This document shows positions 59,872-64,000 of a DNA stretch of 64,000 nt, in pieces. The DNA lies in assembly GCA_902795275.1 (NCBI GenBank), contig CADBKQ010000005.1, forward strand, positions 1-64,000, read 5' to 3'. The first letter of the stretch is position 1; each line of letters begins with the position of its first letter. Source of the DNA: an uncultured Eubacteriales bacterium (GTDB lineage: Bacteria > Bacillota > Clostridia > Christensenellales > Aristaeellaceae). The notes beneath the pieces were generated by a model, which was given only the letters and a program-made list of their open reading frames with translations, ran no database searches and was not told the DNA's origin. Made by a program: the position numbers and the translations under genes.

Positions 59872-60819
59872 GTGATTATCGAAATCGAAAAAGCGCATAT
59901 CGATTGTATCGAGATGGCGGCCAACAACACCTACGGCAAATTCGTGATCGAGCCGCTTGAGCGCGGCTTCGGCCACACGCTGGGCAACGCGCTGCGGCGG
60001 GTGCTGATCAATTCGCTCCCCGGCGCCGCTGTGACCAGCGTGAGCATCGACGGCGTGCAGCACGAATTTTCCACCGTTCCCGGTGTGAAAGAAGACGTGA
60101 CTGAACTGATCCTGAACCTGAAGGAGCTGGCCCTGAAACTGTACACGGACCAGGTCAAGATGGTGGAGATCAGCGCCCAGGGCCCCTGCGAACTGACCGC
60201 GGCGGACATCCGGGTGGATGATGAAGTGGAAATTGTGAACCCCGATCTGCATATCGCCACGCTGGGCGAGGGCGCGAAGCTGCACATGTGGCTGAGCCTG
60301 GACCGGGGCCGGGGCTATGTCAGTTCCGACAAGAACAAGACGGCCCAGATGCCCATCGGCGTCATTCCCATCGATTCCATCTACACCCCCATCCGCAAGG
60401 TCAACTACGTGGTGGAAGACACCCGCGTGGGCCAGATCACGGACTACGATAAATTGACCCTGGAAGTGTGGACGGACGGCTCCGTGGCTCCCGACGAAGC
60501 CATTGCCATCTCCGCCCACATCCTCACCGAACAGCTCTCCCTCTTTGTCGGCCTCACCGACCAGGCGATGCCCATCAGCACCTCCGAACCGGAAGACGAC
60601 AAGATGGAGAAAGTGATGGAGATGACGATCGAAGACCTCGATCTCTCCGTCCGCGCCTACAATTGCCTCAAGCGCGCGGGCATCAACACTGTGGCCGAGC
60701 TGGTTCAGCGCAACCAGGAGGACATGATGAAGGTGCGCAACCTGGGCAAAAAGAGTCTGGAAGAAGTCGAGCAGAAGCTGCAGGCGCTGGGCCTGGGGCT
60801 GCGTCCGACCGAAGAGTGA
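59872..60819 (+). CDS. rpoA: RNA polymerase alpha subunit
   Basis: The 315-residue subunit nucleates polymerase assembly. The N-terminal domain contains [23 protein letters not shown]; the C-terminal domain (about residues 245-315) has the [20 protein letters not shown] run and [14 protein letters not shown], so promoter UP-element contacts are likely. I chose GTG 59872 with AGGAGGG nine bases upstream; a TTG nine bases earlier abuts that site. It is followed 15 bases later by rplQ. Confidence 0.97.
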   Translation: MIIEIEKAHIDCIEMAANNTYGKFVIEPLERGFGHTLGNALRRVLINSLPGAAVTSVSIDGVQHEFSTVPGVKEDVTELILNLKELALKLYTDQVKMVEISAQGPCELTAADIRVDDEVEIVNPDLHIATLGEGAKLHMWLSLDRGRGYVSSDKNKTAQMPIGVIPIDSIYTPIRKVNYVVEDTRVGQITDYDKLTLEVWTDGSVAPDEAIAISAHILTEQLSLFVGLTDQAMPISTSEPEDDKMEKVMEMTIEDLDLSVRAYNCLKRAGINTVAELVQRNQEDMMKVRNLGKKSLEEVEQKLQALGLGLRPTEE

Positions 60820-60834
60820 TAGGAGGAAACCCCC

Positions 60835-61347
60835 ATGGCAACAGAGCGCAAGCTGGGCCGTACCGCGAGCCAGCGCAAGGCGATGCTGCGGAACCTGACC
60901 ACCAATCTCCTGTGGTACGGCCGCATCGAAACCACCGAGGCTAAGGCCAAGGAAGTGCGCAGCATCGTGGATAAAATGATCACCCTCGCCATCCGCGAAT
61001 ATGACAAGACCGTGGAAGTGGAGAAGGAGTTTTATAACGACAAGAAGCAGATCGTGAAGCAGACCTTCACCAACGACCTGCCTTCCAAGCTGCATGCCCG
61101 CCGCCTGATGATGGCTTACCTGTACGACATCAAGGAAGCCAAGAACGACGACGAGAGCAAGAAGGAATACAAGGAACGCACCAAGGATAGCAAGCATCCC
61201 GTGGTGGAAAAGCTGTTCCGTGAATACGGCCCCAAGTACCGCGCCCGCAACGCGGAAAAGGGCTGCGCCGGCGGCTATACCCGCATCTATAAGCTGGGCC
61301 CCCGCCGCGGCGACGCCGCCGAAATGGTCATCATCGAATTGGTGTGA
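60835..61347 (+). CDS. rplQ: 50S ribosomal protein L17
   Basis: The 170-residue protein starts [26 protein letters not shown] and ends with [24 protein letters not shown]. It is about 40-50 residues longer than the short bacterial form because of a Lys/Asp/Glu-rich insertion (about residues 95-135), an insertion known from some Clostridia. It closes the cluster; a terminator follows. Confidence 0.95.
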   Translation: MATERKLGRTASQRKAMLRNLTTNLLWYGRIETTEAKAKEVRSIVDKMITLAIREYDKTVEVEKEFYNDKKQIVKQTFTNDLPSKLHARRLMMAYLYDIKEAKNDDESKKEYKERTKDSKHPVVEKLFREYGPKYRARNAEKGCAGGYTRIYKLGPRRGDAAEMVIIELV

Positions 61348-61368
61348 CGATTGACGGATAAGCGAAAA

Positions 61369-61399
61369 ACAGGCTGTGTGGAAACATAGCCTGTTTTTT
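61369..61399 (+). terminator. terminator of the ribosomal cluster
   Basis: ACAGGCTGTGT (61369-61379) pairs with ACATAGCCTGT (61384-61394) with one G-U pair, followed by six T residues. Confidence 0.9.
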
Positions 61400-61446
61400 G
61401 GCGCTGCGTAAAACCAACGCTTCGATGGTTTTTCGTCATCCCTTAT

Positions 61447-61511
61447 GGCTTTCTCGGAAAGGGGGTATGGGGGGAAACCGCTCTTTGACCAACAAAGAGC
61501 GGTTTCCCCCC
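61447..61511. repeat. structured MITE-like repeat, short copy
   Basis: GGCTTTCTCGGAAAGGGG (61447-61464) repeats the left end of the adk-leader element, and GGGGGGAAACCGCTCTTTG/CAAAGAGCGGTTTCCCCCC (61469-61487/61493-61511) repeats its terminal inverted repeat, now joined as one perfect hairpin with five loop bases. It appears to be an internally deleted copy. The rest of the 61348-61683 gap holds the ribosomal terminator and a promoter for the next gene. Confidence 0.8.
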
Positions 61512-61587
61512 AAAACTCTTCCATTGAAAAATTTGTCCTTTTTCCACAAAATTTTGCGGTATGTGTTTCAAATGCCCCCAAGTTGTG

Positions 61588-61593
61588 TATAAT
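61588..61593 (+). promoter_or_regulatory. -10 box of the small NrdD-like gene
   Basis: A perfect TATAAT lies 91 bases before the ATG. TTTCAA at 61566 is a weak -35 candidate with 16-base spacing. Two small hairpins follow in the leader, including GCCGA/TCGGC. Confidence 0.55.
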
Positions 61594-61683
61594 AATCTTG
61601 TCGGAAGAAAGACTACGCGCTGAGCGCGATAAAGGTACAGCCGAGAAAACAATCGGCCAACGAGAAAAAGGGAGGAAAAAACC

Positions 61684-61950
61684 ATGGAATGCAAAGTAAA
61701 TGTGACGGGCGGTACGCTGCCCCAGGAAGAAATTCAGGCTTATATCCATCGTGCGGAACAGAAGTATGGCACCAAGCCCCAGGGCATCGACATCAAAGTG
61801 GACGGCGAATATGTGGAACTGTCCTATGACTTCGGCAACATGCCTTTCCAGCGCATCCGCCGCATTACCGGTTACCTGGTGGGTACCCTGGATCGCTTCA
61901 ATAACGCCAAGCGCGCCGAGGAACATGACCGCGTGAAACACGCCGTATAA
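61684..61950 (+). CDS. small protein resembling the NrdD C-terminus
   Basis: The 88-residue protein has a unique N-terminal half (about residues 1-48, with PQEEIQAYIHRAEQKYG) and a C-terminal half (QRIRRITGYLVGTLDRFNNAKRAEEHDRVKH) that matches the C-terminal end of anaerobic ribonucleotide reductase NrdD. The NrdD glycyl-radical loop and zinc cysteines are absent, so it is not a reductase; it may be a stand-alone accessory or a specialised relative. GGGAGG precedes the ATG. It has its own promoter and a strong terminator. It is not a fragment of a decayed gene, as its ends look clean. Confidence 0.75.
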   Translation: MECKVNVTGGTLPQEEIQAYIHRAEQKYGTKPQGIDIKVDGEYVELSYDFGNMPFQRIRRITGYLVGTLDRFNNAKRAEEHDRVKHAV

Positions 61951-61962
61951 TATAGTTATATA

Positions 61963-62003
61963 CAGCGACTGCCCTTCCTGATCGGAAGGGCAGTCGCTTT
62001 TTA
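61963..62003 (+). terminator. terminator of the NrdD-like gene
   Basis: AGCGACTGCCCTTCC (61963-61977) pairs perfectly with GGAAGGGCAGTCGCT (61984-61998), followed by TTTTA. It lies between convergent genes. Confidence 0.9.
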
Positions 62004-62022
62004 CGGCGATAGATTCAGAAAA

Positions 62023-63252
62023 TCACTTTTCCGCCCCGGTTCTTCGCCGCAGAGCGCGGGCGATGGGGCGCTCAAAAAGGAAGGTGAGCAGCGCCGCGAG
62101 CACGAGGGCGAACACGAAGCAGCAGAGGGTGTAGCTGAGCTGCCAGCGAAAGTCTCCGTCCATCCAGGGCTGCATGGAATCGCTGGGGGGAAAGCCCCAT
62201 TCCTTGAGCTTCACCGCCAGCATCTGGTGGTAGATATAAAACTGGAAGGAAATGAGGGAAAGAAAGTGCATCACCCTGTTCCCCAGCAGGAACCGCATCA
62301 CCGGCAGCGAGAACGCGGCGCAGACCATCAGGCAGGCCAGCGCGACGGAAAGGGAGAACCGCCGGTCCATCTGCCCCTGGCGGATGGCCTCGCCGGTGGG
62401 AGAATAGGCCTGGGCCTGAGCGATGTGCATCAGCACGGAGCCGCAGAGGATGACCATTACCGTAAAGAGCAGGCGCGATTTGGCATCGGGCTCATTGCCC
62501 AGGCGCTTGCGCAGGGCGGCGAACACCGAAGCGGCGACGAAGCCGTTGGCGTACACGTCCAGGAACGCGGGAAGCTGGTTGAAATACATACTGGTGTCCG
62601 GCCGGGTGGAAGCATAATAGCGGAACGCGAACGCTGCGCCCGCCATGGCGATATAGGTAACGATGGGCAGCTTCCGGAAGGCCCGGGCCAGGAAGGGGAA
62701 CAGCAGATAAAACTGCATTTCCACCGCCAGCGTCCACAGCGCGCCGTTCAGGGGGGAGCGCAGGTAGCTGAAATAAAACAGGTTATGGGTGAAGGTAAGG
62801 TGGGAAAGGATGTCCAGCACCGCGTCGGAGGTCTGGAAATAATCGCCCCGGACGCAGCAGAGGATGAACATGGGCACGACGCACAACAGATACGAGGGCA
62901 GGATGCGGATGAGCCGCCGCTTGTAAAACGCGCCGATGGAAGGCAGCTTGCCGCCCGCCTGGGTATATGGCAGATACAGCAGAAAGCCGCTGAGCAGCAG
63001 CAGCCCGTCCACCCACAGGTACCCGGAGCGCAGCAGAAAATCCAGGCTGACCGTTTCGCCCAGGAGCTCAAAATGGGGCGTCAGCCAGCCTTGCTGCCAG
63101 ATGTGGAACCAGCCGACCAGCAGGATGCAAAGCACCCGGACGCCGTCCAGGACGTCCAGGTGCTTCGTATCCGGCCCCATGCGATAGGAAAGGAAGGGCT
63201 GGAACTGTTTTCTTTCGTGCCGGGGAGCTTTGCCGACAGTTTCATGATCCAT
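62023..63252 (-). CDS. acyltransferase 3 family membrane protein
   Basis: The 409-residue polytopic protein matches the acyltransferase 3 family: an early catalytic-type His in VGWFHIW, an aromatic-rich YLWVDGLLLLSGFLLY segment, and the LNGALWTLAVEMQFYLLFPF motif, then eight or more helices. Such proteins O-acetylate extracellular polysaccharides or lipids. The ATG is one base from the stop of the upstream partial gene (TAAGATG), so the two are coupled. Substrate unknown. Confidence 0.9.
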   Translation of the reverse strand: MDHETVGKAPRHERKQFQPFLSYRMGPDTKHLDVLDGVRVLCILLVGWFHIWQQGWLTPHFELLGETVSLDFLLRSGYLWVDGLLLLSGFLLYLPYTQAGGKLPSIGAFYKRRLIRILPSYLLCVVPMFILCCVRGDYFQTSDAVLDILSHLTFTHNLFYFSYLRSPLNGALWTLAVEMQFYLLFPFLARAFRKLPIVTYIAMAGAAFAFRYYASTRPDTSMYFNQLPAFLDVYANGFVAASVFAALRKRLGNEPDAKSRLLFTVMVILCGSVLMHIAQAQAYSPTGEAIRQGQMDRRFSLSVALACLMVCAAFSLPVMRFLLGNRVMHFLSLISFQFYIYHQMLAVKLKEWGFPPSDSMQPWMDGDFRWQLSYTLCCFVFALVLAALLTFLFERPIARALRRRTGAEK

Positions 63253-63253
63253 C

Positions 63254-64000
63254 TTAAATCGTTTCTTCCTCCACGCGCTTTAAGCGGTAAGTGGTTCTGT
63301 TTTTGATGTGGCGGAGGGTGAGGGCGTTTTGCTTTAAGGAGACGATTTCGTAGGTGGCGGCGCTGGGATCGGGCTCGTCGCCGGTGTTTACGGCGTACAT
63401 ATTCGGCACATAGTAGAACGCTTCCTCGCCGTTCAGATCGCAGGAACCGTCCTCCCGGAATTCAAAGGTCTGGCCCTTGTCGGACTCCCACTTGCCCATC
63501 AGCTTGTACACCGCCTTGTCCAGGCGATAGGAGGCCACATCCCGGTAATCGGGAATCAGCTTGTAGTATTTCAGGGCCTCGAAGGGCTTGTGGGCGTTGT
63601 ACAGCTCGTTGGCGTAAAGATAACAGGCGTCCTTGTACATGGACGGGATGTCGGCGTATTTCTCGGTCAGGAAGCCGCCCTGCAAGGGAGAGAGGACGTT
63701 GATCACCGTCAGGTAATCCTTTTCGGCCAGGGCGGCCAGGGCGGCCTCGTAGGCGGCGGAGCAATAGGCGTCGGCGCATTCCTGGGCGCGGGCCTGCGCG
63801 TCCCGGTAATTCCCGGCTTTATCAAACATGGCGGCAGCGGCAGCCATATCCCCGGCGGCGACGGCATCCTCGCCGGCCTGGTAGGCCAGCTCATGCAGCT
63901 TGTCCCGCGCCGCGGCGTCGTCGGCTTCGATGGAGGCGAGTCCTTCCATGGCGGCGGTCAAATCGCCTTCGTCCGCTTTTGCCAGGGCCAGCTGATACAC
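63254..64000 (-). CDS. repeat protein, N terminus cut by the window end
   Basis: At least 248 residues are visible; the gene continues past base 64000, so its start is missing. Alanine-rich helical repeats (LAKADEGDLTAAMEGL, GEDAVAAGDMAAAAAMFDKAG, YEAALAALAEKDYLTVINVL) resemble tetratricopeptide-type helical hairpins (SEL1/TPR-like), followed by a beta-rich C-terminal part (KGQTFEFREDGSCDLN) that recalls lipocalin-like or stress-related extracellular domains. It is followed at one base by the acyltransferase gene, which suggests a shared envelope function. I do not recognise the family. Confidence 0.75.
   Translation of the reverse strand: MYQLALAKADEGDLTAAMEGLASIEADDAAARDKLHELAYQAGEDAVAAGDMAAAAAMFDKAGNYRDAQARAQECADAYCSAAYEAALAALAEKDYLTVINVLSPLQGGFLTEKYADIPSMYKDACYLYANELYNAHKPFEALKYYKLIPDYRDVASYRLDKAVYKLMGKWESDKGQTFEFREDGSCDLNGEEAFYYVPNMYAVNTGDEPDPSAATYEIVSLKQNALTLRHIKNRTTYRLKRVEEETI

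Overview
The window looks like chromosomal DNA of a GC-rich, anaerobic member of the Firmicutes (Clostridia, possibly a Christensenellales-like gut lineage; this placement is inference). Support comes from a single-chain pyruvate:ferredoxin oxidoreductase, sigma-A promoters, strong AGGAGG ribosome binding sites, a T-box leader, a CtsR operator, a Firmicutes-type LexA box, a GerMN-domain protein, four-cysteine S14 and a complete S10-spc-alpha ribosomal cluster. No rRNA, tRNA, CRISPR array, prophage or transposase gene was found.

Layout. 0.3-9.3 kb: YARHG-domain exported protein, nifJ, an amidohydrolase/YgjP pair, a GerMN protein, a YdcF-like protein and asnA. 9.4-19.4 kb: a T-box leader driving an unusual XRE-cupin-acyl-CoA synthetase fusion, murA, a J-domain protein, pgsA, recA (LexA box plus a terminator-like leader hairpin), an orphan zinc-type ABC ATPase and an aconitase-family hydratase. 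19.5-22.6 kb: a flotillin preceded by a previously uncalled 51-residue His-rich protein, both behind a manganese (yybP-ykoY type) riboswitch; then an RseC-like protein and a CtsR-controlled Hsp20. 22.9-30 kb: a heterodimeric ABC exporter, a DivIC/FtsL-like protein, Ppx/GppA and PepF. 29.8-35.6 kb: three parS-type sites around recF, two FAD oxidoreductases, a YugP-like protease and a sugar isomerase-like protein, which suggests an origin-proximal location. 35.7-44.1 kb: a DUF368 (PopT-type) transporter, a DUF2974 hydrolase, a cyclophilin and a plant-fibre divergon (two GH51 arabinofuranosidases with a GNAT protein on one side, a feruloyl-esterase-like enzyme on the other). 44.4-61.4 kb: rpsJ to rplQ with secY, adk, map, a KOW protein, infA, rpmJ and rpoA. 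61.5-64 kb: a small NrdD C-terminus-like protein, an acyltransferase 3 protein and a partial repeat protein cut by the window edge.

Besides the genes, the window carries several non-coding structures: a 47-bp hairpin repeat found twice between convergent genes, a structured MITE-like repeat in the adk leader with a shortened copy downstream of rplQ, a long palindromic insertion between rpsQ and rplN, and a chain of hairpins before rpsM. The most interesting regulatory units are the manganese-riboswitch/His-rich peptide/flotillin unit and the T-box-controlled regulator-enzyme fusion. All calls are from reading the sequence; no database search or folding program was run.
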